The notes under the pieces were generated by a model. The model saw nothing but the letters and a program-made list of their open reading frames with translations. It was not told the DNA's origin and did no database searches. A stretch of DNA of 12,243 nucleotides from positions 1 through 12,243 of the forward strand of contig CAZMSZ010000224.1 of assembly GCA_964569055.1 (NCBI GenBank), written 5' to 3'. The position numbers and the translations under genes are program-made. Shown here one piece after another: positions 5,978-12,243 of the stretch. The DNA is from JAWLGW01 sp964569055. Lineage in GTDB: Bacteria; Planctomycetota; J058. How positions within the stretch are numbered: the stretch's first letter is position 1; each line of letters opens with the position of its first letter.

Positions 5978-7120
5978 TCAGAGCTGGACGTGCGCCACGT
6001 CCTTGAAGGACCGCCAGTCGCCGCCCCAGGTCAGCCCCTCGGCGCGGGCCGCTGCGCCGAGGTCGCGCCAGAACTGGAAGTTCTGGTTGGCGGCGCGACC
6101 GCCCCAGCCGTAGCGGCGATCGACGATGTCGGCGGCGCGGCCGGTGAGGTGGCGAGAGTTCATGGTCCGCGAGTAGCCGAGACGCACCTTCTCGGCCTGC
6201 TCGGCGCGGGTGCGCTTGCCCTCGGCCACGTAGGGCTGCCAGCCCTTGGCCTGCAGGCGACGCAGGACCCGCTCGACCTTGGCCCGCAGGGTCGGGTGCA
6301 GGCTGGAGAGGTTGGTGGTGTCGATCCGACCGCCCGTCGGCGCGGGGTCGTTGGCGGGGTGACCCTCGAGCACGCCGACCGCGCCCCTCGCGCCGTGCGC
6401 GTGATCGCCCGAGCTGCGCAGGTAATCCGAGTACAGCCAGCCGGTGCGGCCGTTCCACGTCACCTTGCGCCAGTTCCCGTCGCGGCCGATCACCTCGACC
6501 GTGGCGCCCTCGGGCACGATCGCGATCGGCGCGCCCGAGGTCCCGGGGCTGGGCCGCAGCCGCAGGCCGGTCGTCGTGCGGGCCGTCTCGCCGCGCGTCG
6601 TGGAGCGCGGCGCGCTCGCGGCGGTCGAGCTCGCGGCGGCCGAGCCCGAGAGGTAGTCCGAGTACAGCCAGCCGGTGCGGCCGTTCCACCTCACCTTGCG
6701 CCAGTTGCCGTCGCGGCCGATCACCTCGACCGTGGCGCCCTCGGGCACGATCGCGATCGGATCGCCCGAGGTGCCCGCGCTGGGCCGCAGCCGCAGACCG
6801 GCCGTCGTGCGGGCGGTCTCGCCGCGCGGCGCGCTCGCGGCGACCGAGGTAGAGGTCGACTCCCGCAGCGGGCGCACGTAGCGCGAGAACACCCACCCGC
6901 GCCGGCCGGCCGCCGAGCGGACCCCGAGCCAGCTGCCGCGCTTGGCGTGGACCGTCACGATCTCGCCGTGCTGCAAGAGTCCGATCTGCCGCCCGTTGGG
7001 CTCGCTCCGCAGCCGGAGCCCGTTGGCCACCACCTGCCCGCGCGTGTCGGCGGAGGCGGGCAGCGGCAGGAGCAGCACCCCGAGCAGGGCGATCGGCAGG
7101 AGCCAGGGTCGGCGGGTCAT
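5978..7120 (-). CDS. Secreted SH3 (x3) / M15-family peptidoglycan peptidase
   Basis: This 380-residue exported enzyme probably cleaves peptide stems of peptidoglycan. It begins with a signal peptide (1-24, ending PASA before DTR). Three bacterial SH3-like domains follow at about 26-85, 101-157 and 177-234; each has the LRLR(S/P) strand and a GW(L/V)xSxY(L/V) end. After a linker, residues about 268-380 match the M15 zinc peptidases of the endolysin L-Ala-D-Glu or VanY type: SRHLTGRAAD gives ligands H324 and D331, and GGDW...KDVAHVQL gives D374 and H377. The protein ends three residues after that His, as in short M15C enzymes. ATG 7120 has a GAGGAGG ribosome binding site (7125-7132). SH3 domains 2 and 3 are nearly identical, a recent duplication. 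Exact bond specificity cannot be read from the sequence. The gene is divergent from the sigma factor gene and convergent with the small TPR gene. Confidence 0.92.
   Translation of the reverse strand: MTRRPWLLPIALLGVLLLPLPASADTRGQVVANGLRLRSEPNGRQIGLLQHGEIVTVHAKRGSWLGVRSAAGRRGWVFSRYVRPLRESTSTSVAASAPRGETARTTAGLRLRPSAGTSGDPIAIVPEGATVEVIGRDGNWRKVRWNGRTGWLYSDYLSGSAAASSTAASAPRSTTRGETARTTTGLRLRPSPGTSGAPIAIVPEGATVEVIGRDGNWRKVTWNGRTGWLYSDYLRSSGDHAHGARGAVGVLEGHPANDPAPTGGRIDTTNLSSLHPTLRAKVERVLRRLQAKGWQPYVAEGKRTRAEQAEKVRLGYSRTMNSRHLTGRAADIVDRRYGWGGRAANQNFQFWRDLGAAARAEGLTWGGDWRSFKDVAHVQL
6420..6596 (-). repeat. Internal direct repeat, copy encoding the third SH3 domain
   Basis: This 177-bp stretch matches 6651-6827 at about 166 of 177 positions by eye, with an exact offset of 231 bp (77 codons). 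The match stops at a more variable Ser/Ala-rich linker, which fits duplication of one SH3-plus-linker unit. Confidence 0.9.
6651..6827 (-). repeat. Internal direct repeat, copy encoding the second SH3 domain
   Basis: Partner of the copy at 6420-6596, with about 11 differences and no indels. Several differences are synonymous or conservative, for example an aspartate here against an alanine in the other copy in the TSGD/TSGA segment. The first SH3 domain (about 6866-7045) is clearly older and more divergent. Confidence 0.9.
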
Positions 7121-7382
7121 GGCGACCTCCTCACCTGGCCTAGCCGCGGTTGCGAGGGGGTCGTGCAGGTTCTTTTCGTTTATTTTTCACTGGCTGACAT
7201 AAGCTCATTGATTTCAGCCACATCCGTTCAGCGGTTTCGCACGGGGCGCCGGTCGCGCATGATCGGAGCCACCCGGGTTCAACCCCATGGCGGAGCAGCC
7301 CTTGAGCGCGCCGGACCCCAAACCCGAGCGATCGGAACCTTCGCGGCCCCCGGCGGGTGGACGCTCCGAGGGGAGCCGCGCG
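7121..7382. promoter_or_regulatory. Divergent regulatory region with an AT-rich patch and an inverted repeat
   Basis: This region lies between the leftward SH3/peptidase gene and the rightward sigma gene. Bases 7171-7215 are the most AT-rich stretch outside the first kilobase (T-rich 7171-7188), as expected for promoters in a GC-rich genome. TGGCTGA 7191-7197 and TCAGCCA 7214-7220 form a perfect 7-bp inverted repeat around 16 nt, a possible operator. A second palindrome, GGGTTCAACCC, lies at 7275-7285. GGAAC at 7334-7338 resembles an ECF-type -35 element, which could mean autoregulation of the sigma gene, but I cannot point to a matching -10. No tRNA or other RNA gene is visible. Confidence 0.45.
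7368..7375 (+). promoter_or_regulatory. Ribosome binding site supporting the sigma factor start at 7383
   Basis: GAGGGGAG ends 7 nt before ATG 7383. The longer alternative, ATG 7287, has no Shine-Dalgarno site and would add 32 Pro/Ser/Glu-rich residues not typical of ECF sigma factors. Confidence 0.6.
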
Positions 7383-7982
7383 ATGGCCGGCGAAGTGGCG
7401 TCGCTCAGCGACGAGCAGCTCATGGTGAGCTGCCTGGGCGCGCCCGACCCCGAGGCGCGGCGGCTGGTCGGCGAGCTGGCGCGCCGGCACCTCGAGCGGC
7501 TCACGCAGTTCGTGTTCGGGCTGACCGGGGACCCCGCCGGCGCCCATGACCTCGCGCAGGAGGCGTTCGTCCGGGTCTATCGCCACCGCGAGCGCTACCA
7601 GGACGTCGGCCGGTTCACCCCGTGGCTCTACACCATTGCCCGCAACCTTGCGCTCAACGAGCTCCGCGACCGCAAGCACCGGCCGCGCACGCTGGAGGCG
7701 CGCCCGGACGACTCGGCGGAGCAGGACGCCCTGGGGCAGCGGGCCGCCGTGCGGGAGACCCCGGCGGACGCCGCGGAGAGCGCGGACCTGCGCGCGCTGG
7801 TGCGCCGCGAGGTGGCGGCGCTGCCCGATGGCTACCGCGCGGTGGTGGTGCTGTGCGACCTCGAGCAGCGGAGCTACGCGGAGGCGGCCGAGCTGCTGGA
7901 CGTGCCGATCGGCACCGTCCGCTCGCGCCTGTTCCGCGGCCGGGAGCGCCTCGCGACGCGGCTGCGCGGGGTGCTGGAGTGA
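7383..7982 (+). CDS. ECF-type RNA polymerase sigma factor
   Basis: This 199-residue extracytoplasmic-function sigma factor directs RNA polymerase to a stress or envelope regulon. Region 2 spans about residues 24-98, with DLAQEAFVRVYRHRERYQ (core binding) and FTPWLYTIARNLALNELRDRK (-10 recognition). An acidic linker at about 104-135 joins it to region 4 at about 137-190, whose helix-turn-helix reads SYAEAAELLDVPIGTVRSRLFRGRERL. Length and domain order are normal for the family. An in-frame ATG at 7287 would extend the N-terminus, but the Shine-Dalgarno site favours 7383. Ten nucleotides downstream lies a gene with two anti-sigma zinc fingers, so this sigma factor is almost certainly held at the membrane by that protein. 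The subgroup was not determined. Confidence 0.95.
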   Translation: MAGEVASLSDEQLMVSCLGAPDPEARRLVGELARRHLERLTQFVFGLTGDPAGAHDLAQEAFVRVYRHRERYQDVGRFTPWLYTIARNLALNELRDRKHRPRTLEARPDDSAEQDALGQRAAVRETPADAAESADLRALVRREVAALPDGYRAVVVLCDLEQRSYAEAAELLDVPIGTVRSRLFRGRERLATRLRGVLE

Positions 7983-7992
7983 GGGGGCGCCG

Positions 7993-10407
7993 GTGAGCGA
8001 CGACGGCTGCACCCCGTTCCGCGAGCTCCTCTCGGCGCAGCTCGACGGACAGCTCGCGCCCGGCGAGGAGGACGCGCTGTTGGCGCACCTCACCCGCTGC
8101 TCGGGCTGCGGGCGAGCCCGCGCGCGGCTGCGCCGGACGGTCGACGCGCTGCGCCGGGCAGGGCCGCTGGTCCCCACGGGGGAGGCGGCGCTGCGCGCGC
8201 TCGAGGCCCGGCTCGCCGGGAGCGACGAGCGCGCGGACGCGTGCGAGCAGGCGCGCGAGCGGATCTCGGCCCGCCGCGACGGGCAGCTCGCCGCCGGCGA
8301 GGACGGCGCGCTCGCGCGCCACCTCACCAGCTGCGAGGCCTGTCGCGGCTTCGCCGGGGAGCTGGAGCGGACGGTGGCGGCGATGCGGGCGGCCGGCCCG
8401 CTGGTGCCGCTGCCGCAGGGCGCGTTCGAGGCGCTCGCGCGCCGGCTGCGGGCGCCGGCCGGACGGGTCGTGCGCTGGCCGACCGCGGGCGCGCTGCTGC
8501 GCTTCGCGGCGGCCGCGAGCTTCCTCGCGCTCGCGACCTACCTCGCCGCGACCCGCTTCCCCCTGCTCGTGGAGCGCATGGCTCGCCACCGGCCGCCGCA
8601 GGTCGACGCGCAGCCGGTCGCCCCCGGGCCCCAGCGGACGCCGAGCGCCGACCCCAGCGAGCCCGCGCCGACCGAGCGCCCCGGGCCGACGCCGGCTCCC
8701 GAGCCGCGCCCCGAGCCGGATCCCGACGAAGGGCGCCCCGAGCGGGTCCCCGAGACCCGCCCCGCGCCGAGCCCCCAGCAGCCCGAGCTGGCGGCCGGCC
8801 CGCAGGAGCCCGACCCCCCCCAGCCCGCGCCGACCGACCCCGAGCCCGCGCCCCGCCTCGGCCCCAGCACGGCGCCCCGACCCCCCGAGCCTGCGCCGCC
8901 CACCCCGCCCGCGATCGAGCTGGCCGCGCTCGAGTGGCTGCTCGAGCGGATCGGCTCGCCCGACCTCCCCCCGCACGAGCGCCCGCTCCTGGTCGAGTCC
9001 CTGGGCGAGGCGCGGTTCGACGCGCCGCCGACCTACGCCTACCTGCGGGCGATCCTCGAGCGCGGGGTCCTCGATCGGTTCCCCGAGCCGCACCGCTCGC
9101 GGCGAGCGGCCTGCCTGGCGCTCGGGCGGCTCGGCTCGGCCACGGCGGTCGACGCGCTCCTGGCGGCGCCCGTGCGCCCGGCCTGGCGCGACGGCGACGA
9201 GGCGGCGCTCGCGGCCGGCCTGGCCCTCCTGCGCGACGACGCGTCGATCGCCCGGCTCGGCGCCGCGCTGGCGTCCGCGAGCCTCGACGAGGGGCGGCGC
9301 TACCTGGTGGTCGCCGCCTTGCTGACGCACGCGCGGCCGGCCGCGGCCGAGGGGCTGGCGGCGGTGTTCGGCCGGCGGCGCGAGCCCGCCGCGCTCCGGC
9401 GCGAGGCGGGCCTGGCGCTGGGCTGGACGGGCCACCCCGACGCCTTCCCCGCGCTCGAGGCGGGCCTGACCGACCGCCGCGAGCTGGTGCGGCAGGGGGC
9501 CGCGCTCGGCCTGGGCGCGCTGGCCGCGCGGCTGCCCGAGCGGGCGAGCGCCTGCGTGGCCGCGCTCGAGGCGGTGGCCGAGGCGCCGCGCGAGGAGCCG
9601 CCCGTGGCCGAGGCGGCGGTCCTGGCGCTCGGCCGCACGCGCCACCGCGGCGCGGTCGAGCCGCTGCTCGCGCGCCTCGACCCCGGCGAGCGGCGGCGCG
9701 GCGTGCGGGTCGCGGCGCACCGCTCGCTGTGCCGGCTCGCCGGGCGCGAGCCGGCCGGCGTGTCGGGCGCCGAGGAGTGGCGGGCGTGGTGGGCCTCGCG
9801 CGACCCGGCCGAGCCCCTCGGCACGCAGGCCTCGGTCGCTCCGGACCGCGGCTTCCGCGCCGTGGTCGAGCGGGCGGCGGGCGTGGTGTTCGTGGTCGAC
9901 CTCAGCGGCTCCATGGAGCCCAAGCGGGCGCTGCTGCGCTACGAGCTCGAGCAGGCGCTCCGGCGCTGTTCGCCCGAGGTCGGCTTCCAGGTGATCGTGT
10001 TCGGCGACGCGCCGCACGCGCTGTGGCCCGACCGTCGGCTGGTGCCCGCGAGCGCGGCCGCCCGGCGGGAGGCGCTCGAGCGCGTGGCCCGCCAGCCGGT
10101 GTGGCGCGGCGCCAAGACCGCGCTCACCCGCGCGCTGCTCGACGCGCTGGCCCACGAGGACGCCGACACGATCTACCTGCTCAGCGACGGGCAGGTGGAC
10201 GCGTTCACGGGCGACGCCGTCCGCCAGGCGGTCCGCCGCGCGCTCCGGGAGCGGACGCGTCCGGTCCGGCTGCACACCGTCCACCTGCGCGATCCGGCCG
10301 CCTCGGTCCGCCTCGACCTCGAGGCCCCCGACCTCGCCGACCCGCCCGACGTGGACCTCATGCGCCGGCTCGCGGCCGAGCACGACGGGCTGTATTCGCG
10401 CAACTGA
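7993..10407 (+). CDS. Membrane anti-sigma protein: two zinc fingers, TM helix, Pro-rich linker, HEAT repeats, vWA domain
   Basis: This 804-residue protein probably binds the sigma factor encoded just upstream. Two tandem anti-sigma (zf-HC2) fingers have identical spacing: C6, H32, C36, C39 and C84, H110, C114, C117 (C-x25-H-x3-C-x2-C). Each is followed by a similar helix containing AGPLVP. One transmembrane helix lies at about 168-190, so the remainder should be extracytoplasmic: a Pro-rich linker at about 199-306, HEAT-like helical repeats at about 308-585 (for example AACLALGRLGSATAVDALL), a Trp-rich EEWRAWW joint at 595-600, and a vWA domain at about 628-804. Its MIDAS looks complete: D636-x-S638-x-S640, T709 and D732 (LLSDGQ). 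GTG 7993 follows the sigma stop by 10 nt with AGGGGG nearby. HEAT-plus-vWA proteins are familiar in Planctomycetota; joining one to a doubled anti-sigma domain is unusual. Ligand and release mechanism are unknown. Confidence 0.92.
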   Translation: MSDDGCTPFRELLSAQLDGQLAPGEEDALLAHLTRCSGCGRARARLRRTVDALRRAGPLVPTGEAALRALEARLAGSDERADACEQARERISARRDGQLAAGEDGALARHLTSCEACRGFAGELERTVAAMRAAGPLVPLPQGAFEALARRLRAPAGRVVRWPTAGALLRFAAAASFLALATYLAATRFPLLVERMARHRPPQVDAQPVAPGPQRTPSADPSEPAPTERPGPTPAPEPRPEPDPDEGRPERVPETRPAPSPQQPELAAGPQEPDPPQPAPTDPEPAPRLGPSTAPRPPEPAPPTPPAIELAALEWLLERIGSPDLPPHERPLLVESLGEARFDAPPTYAYLRAILERGVLDRFPEPHRSRRAACLALGRLGSATAVDALLAAPVRPAWRDGDEAALAAGLALLRDDASIARLGAALASASLDEGRRYLVVAALLTHARPAAAEGLAAVFGRRREPAALRREAGLALGWTGHPDAFPALEAGLTDRRELVRQGAALGLGALAARLPERASACVAALEAVAEAPREEPPVAEAAVLALGRTRHRGAVEPLLARLDPGERRRGVRVAAHRSLCRLAGREPAGVSGAEEWRAWWASRDPAEPLGTQASVAPDRGFRAVVERAAGVVFVVDLSGSMEPKRALLRYELEQALRRCSPEVGFQVIVFGDAPHALWPDRRLVPASAAARREALERVARQPVWRGAKTALTRALLDALAHEDADTIYLLSDGQVDAFTGDAVRQAVRRALRERTRPVRLHTVHLRDPAASVRLDLEAPDLADPPDVDLMRRLAAEHDGLYSRN
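8587..8910 (+). repeat. Low-complexity Pro-rich linker in the anti-sigma/vWA gene
   Basis: About 108 codons (residues 199-306) encode mostly Pro, Glu, Ala, Arg and Asp, with repeated PEP, PAP and PDP patterns. Such segments usually span the periplasm or cell wall as stiff spacers. It lies between the membrane helix and the HEAT repeats. Confidence 0.8.
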
Positions 10408-10566
10408 GCGTCTCGGCGCGCGCCCGGATCCGCCCCGGTGCGCGCCGGCTTGAAAGGCTCGCGAAAGGGAGCGCCGGCGCGCGTCGCGCTCAAGCCCTTG
10501 GCGCGGCTGCGCCGCGCGGCGGCCCCCGCGTTGCGCTGGCGCCGCGCGGAAGCGGAGGAGGTCCCC
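10408..10566 (+). other. Leader region before the lipoprotein gene, with a GC-rich hairpin
   Basis: This 159-nt gap holds a perfect 10-bp inverted repeat, GCGCGCCGGC (10440-10449) and GCCGGCGCGC (10473-10482), around a purine-rich 23-nt loop. GGCTTGA (10447-10453) can instead pair with TCAAGCC (10490-10496); it shares GGC with the first stem, so the two stems compete in part. This could be a terminator or attenuator after the anti-sigma gene, or chance in such GC-rich DNA. The frame from GTG 10438 is open into the lipoprotein but would bury its signal peptide and has no good ribosome binding site. Confidence 0.4.
10556..10561 (+). promoter_or_regulatory. Ribosome binding site of the lipoprotein gene
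   Basis: AGGAGG lies 5 nt before GTG 10567. This fixes the start so that the signal peptide and lipobox are N-terminal. Confidence 0.75.
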
Positions 10567-12093
10567 GTGCGCCTGCAGCTTGGCTCGTTCCCCATCCCGT
10601 TCGTCATCCTGGCCGCCCTGGCCCCGCTCGCCGGCTGCGGCGGCCACTCGGCGAGCCGCTCGGCGAGCACGACCGCGCCCGTCACCAGCGGGGGCGCCGC
10701 CGGCGGGCTCGCGCGCCCGAGCGCGAGCGTCCAGACCCCGGCCAGCCCGGCGGGGGCGCAGGTGACGATCGACTACGCCCTCGCCGACCCCGACGGCGAC
10801 CTCGTCGACGTGCGCTGCGAGTACTCGATCGACGACGGCCACACGTTCCAGACCGCCAGCGACGCCGGCGCCGGAGCCGGGAGCGAGGGCAAGGACGACC
10901 TCGCCGCCAGCGCGGCGGGCAGCTCGCACACGTTCGTGTGGGACAGCGCGGGCGACCTCGGCGCGAACCTGCGCGGGTTCGTCCGCTTCCGGATCACCCC
11001 GAGCGACGCGGGCGGCGAGGGGACCGCCGCCACGAGCGCGACGTTCACCGTCGACGCCACCGCGATCGCCGGGCAGGTCTACTCGCTCCTGATCCCGCTC
11101 GACCCGGGCGGCGACGACGCGGTGGCCGGCTACGACTTCGGCCCCACCGGCTCGCTGGTCGACCTCGGCGTGACCGCCAGCGGCGGCGAGGGGCGGCAGG
11201 CCTCCTCGGCCAGCGCGCTGGTCGCGAGCCCGCGCGGGGACCTGGTGTTCGCGAGCCACAACGACAGCGCTCAGATCGAGGTCTACGAGCGCGACGCCGC
11301 GGGCGCCCTGACGCCGGTCGCGGGCTCGCCCTTCGCCACGGCGGCCAACCCCACGGTGCTGGCGGTCCACCCGAGCGGCCGGCTCCTCTACACGACCAAC
11401 GGCAGCGACCTCGAGGGGTTCGCGGTCGACCCCGCGACCGGCGCCCTGACGCCGCTCCCCGGCTCGCCCTTCGCCGTCGGCAGCTCGCCGCGCGGCCTGG
11501 CGATCGACCCGCGCGGCGACGCGCTCTACACCGGCCACATGTTCGGGGCCGACGTGGGGGTGCGCGTGCACACCCTCGACGCGCAGGGGATCCCGACCTT
11601 CGCCTCGGCGCTCGACCTCTCGCAGCTCGGGAGCCGGCCGGGCAAGCACGTGCGCGTCGACCCCCACGGCCAGCGCCTGCTGTGCTCGGACCTCGACCAG
11701 GGGCTGTTCGTGGCCTCGATCGACCCGACCACGCGCGCCCTCACCCTGACCGCCAGCTCGCCGGTCGACCTCGGCGGCTTCATGAGCGGGCTCACGACCA
11801 CCCCGGCGGGGGACCTGGTGTACGCCACGGTCGGGACGCAGCTCCTCGGGTTCCGCGTGGACGCGGCGGGCGCGCTCACCCCGCTCGCGGGCTCGCCGTT
11901 CTCGGGGATCGGCAGCGTGAGCCTCTACCTCGAGACCGACGGGGGCGCCCACCTGTTCGTGAGCTCGCGCGCCGAGGACGACCTGCGCGTGTTCGCGCTC
12001 GACCCGCTCAGCGGCGCGCCCACGGCGCTGGGGAGCCCGCACTCGAACCTGGCGCAGGGCGGCCTGATCGGGCCGGTGCTGGCACTGCGGTGA
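10567..12093 (+). CDS. Lipoprotein with an Ig-like domain and a lactonase/YVTN-type beta-propeller
   Basis: This 508-residue surface lipoprotein starts with a short hydrophobic signal and a lipobox L21-A-G-C24, so Cys24 should be lipidated. A Ser/Thr/Ala-rich tether runs to about residue 52. An Ig/FN3-like beta domain follows at about 53-165 (DPDGDLVDVRCEYSIDDG; HTFVWDS). Residues about 213-508 form a beta-propeller with recurring GALTPxxGSPF motifs at 246-256, 292-302 and 435-445 and degenerate forms near 389-400 and 482-491. The pattern HPSGRLLYTTN is typical of the 6-phosphogluconolactonase-like (lactonase/YVTN) family. Many secreted members have no proven enzyme activity, so binding is as likely as catalysis. 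It lies 159 nt after the anti-sigma gene on the same strand and may be co-transcribed or controlled by the same sigma factor. The GTG start is set by AGGAGG at 10556-10561. Confidence 0.9.
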   Translation: MRLQLGSFPIPFVILAALAPLAGCGGHSASRSASTTAPVTSGGAAGGLARPSASVQTPASPAGAQVTIDYALADPDGDLVDVRCEYSIDDGHTFQTASDAGAGAGSEGKDDLAASAAGSSHTFVWDSAGDLGANLRGFVRFRITPSDAGGEGTAATSATFTVDATAIAGQVYSLLIPLDPGGDDAVAGYDFGPTGSLVDLGVTASGGEGRQASSASALVASPRGDLVFASHNDSAQIEVYERDAAGALTPVAGSPFATAANPTVLAVHPSGRLLYTTNGSDLEGFAVDPATGALTPLPGSPFAVGSSPRGLAIDPRGDALYTGHMFGADVGVRVHTLDAQGIPTFASALDLSQLGSRPGKHVRVDPHGQRLLCSDLDQGLFVASIDPTTRALTLTASSPVDLGGFMSGLTTTPAGDLVYATVGTQLLGFRVDAAGALTPLAGSPFSGIGSVSLYLETDGGAHLFVSSRAEDDLRVFALDPLSGAPTALGSPHSNLAQGGLIGPVLALR

Positions 12094-12243
12094 GCTCCGG
12101 AGCGTCGCCGCGGTGTCGACGACTGAAGACAACACGGAATATCAACCGGGGAACAACAATCCGAATGCCAGAATGGCTGTCGCTGGAGCGAGGGCGCCTC
12201 GAGTAGCGAGGCCTCCTCGGCCCACGCGAGCGAGCGATTCTCG
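12094..12243. other. Trailing noncoding segment
   Basis: No gene is convincing here. Bases 12121-12180 are lower in GC than the preceding gene, as expected for an intergenic or promoter stretch. A small hairpin (GCCTCG 12196-12201, loop AGTAG, CGAGGC 12207-12212) could help end the lipoprotein transcript but has no T-tract. GGAAC at 12150-12154 resembles an ECF -35 element, but no properly spaced -10 was found. Confidence 0.3.

Noticed and set aside
7262..7290. tRNA T-arm-like GGGTTCAACCCC
   Set aside because: The T-stem does not extend beyond two pairs, and there is no D-arm, anticodon arm or acceptor stem upstream. It is a short palindrome.
7287..7382. N-terminal extension of the sigma factor from ATG 7287
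   Set aside because: No Shine-Dalgarno site. The added residues are a Pro/Ser/Glu-rich stretch not seen in ordinary ECF factors, and GAGGGGAG precedes ATG 7383. Not fully excluded.
10438..10566. Lipoprotein gene starting at GTG 10438
   Set aside because: It would place 43 Arg/Ala-rich residues before the signal peptide and bury the lipobox. GTG 10567 has a good AGGAGG 5 nt upstream.
7654..12135. A very long open frame on the minus strand, about 1490 codons, opposite the sigma, anti-sigma and lipoprotein genes
   Set aside because: Its translation is low-complexity Arg/Gly/Ala/Pro with no domains, while the opposite strand has clear conserved motifs throughout. Extreme GC content leaves antisense frames open by chance.
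12164..12205. Tiny open frame from ATG 12164 (13 codons plus stop)
   Set aside because: Too short, no ribosome binding site, no recognisable product.
1..12243. CRISPR array, insertion sequence, integrase or attachment sites
   Set aside because: No regularly spaced identical repeats, transposase motifs or terminal inverted repeats were seen. The only repeats are the paired palindromes at 34-79 and the SH3 duplication.

Overview
The window is very GC-rich apart from its first ~560 bases and a short AT-rich patch near 7170-7215. It uses many GTG starts with clear Shine-Dalgarno sites, and its proteins are rich in Ala and Arg. The gene content suggests a diderm bacterium with large regulatory and surface-protein families: a TPR-rich two-component operon, an ECF sigma factor beside a zinc-finger anti-sigma protein, a HEAT-plus-vWA protein, SH3-bearing peptidoglycan peptidase, and a beta-propeller lipoprotein. 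The vWA part, with HEAT repeats and a WW segment ahead of a VVFVVDLSGSM strand, resembles proteins common in Planctomycetota. I favour that phylum, with Myxococcota as the alternative. This is judged from protein style only.

Layout. (1) 1-545, plus strand: the end of an upstream reading frame, two palindromic operator-like repeats, then an XRE/HigA-type antitoxin with an unusual Lys/Arg-rich histone-H1-like tail. This looks like the antitoxin half of a toxin-first type II toxin-antitoxin locus, and its lower GC suggests acquisition. (2) 713-5237, minus strand: an operon transcribed from 5237 downward, sensor histidine kinase -> OmpR/PhoB response regulator -> secreted Ala-rich TPR protein. 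Both junctions are 4-nt GTGA stop/start overlaps. (3) 5455-5916, plus strand: a small TPR protein with a C-terminal membrane anchor, divergent from the kinase. (4) 5978-7120, minus strand: a secreted protein with three SH3-like domains, two of them a recent duplication, and an M15-type peptidase. A strong 11-bp hairpin at 5927-5953 lies between genes 3 and 4. (5) 7383-12093, plus strand: an ECF sigma factor, then after 10 nt an 804-residue membrane protein joining two anti-sigma zinc fingers, a transmembrane helix, a long Pro-rich linker, HEAT-like repeats and a vWA domain with an intact MIDAS motif. A lipoprotein with an Ig-like domain and a lactonase/YVTN-type beta-propeller follows.

How they may work together: region 2 is a self-contained envelope-sensing two-component system with a TPR partner. 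Region 5 looks like a transmembrane switch in which the extracytoplasmic vWA/HEAT part would sense a ligand or metal and control release of the sigma factor by the cytoplasmic zinc fingers. The downstream lipoprotein is a candidate partner or target. This fused anti-sigma protein is the most interesting object in the window; its novelty could not be checked here.
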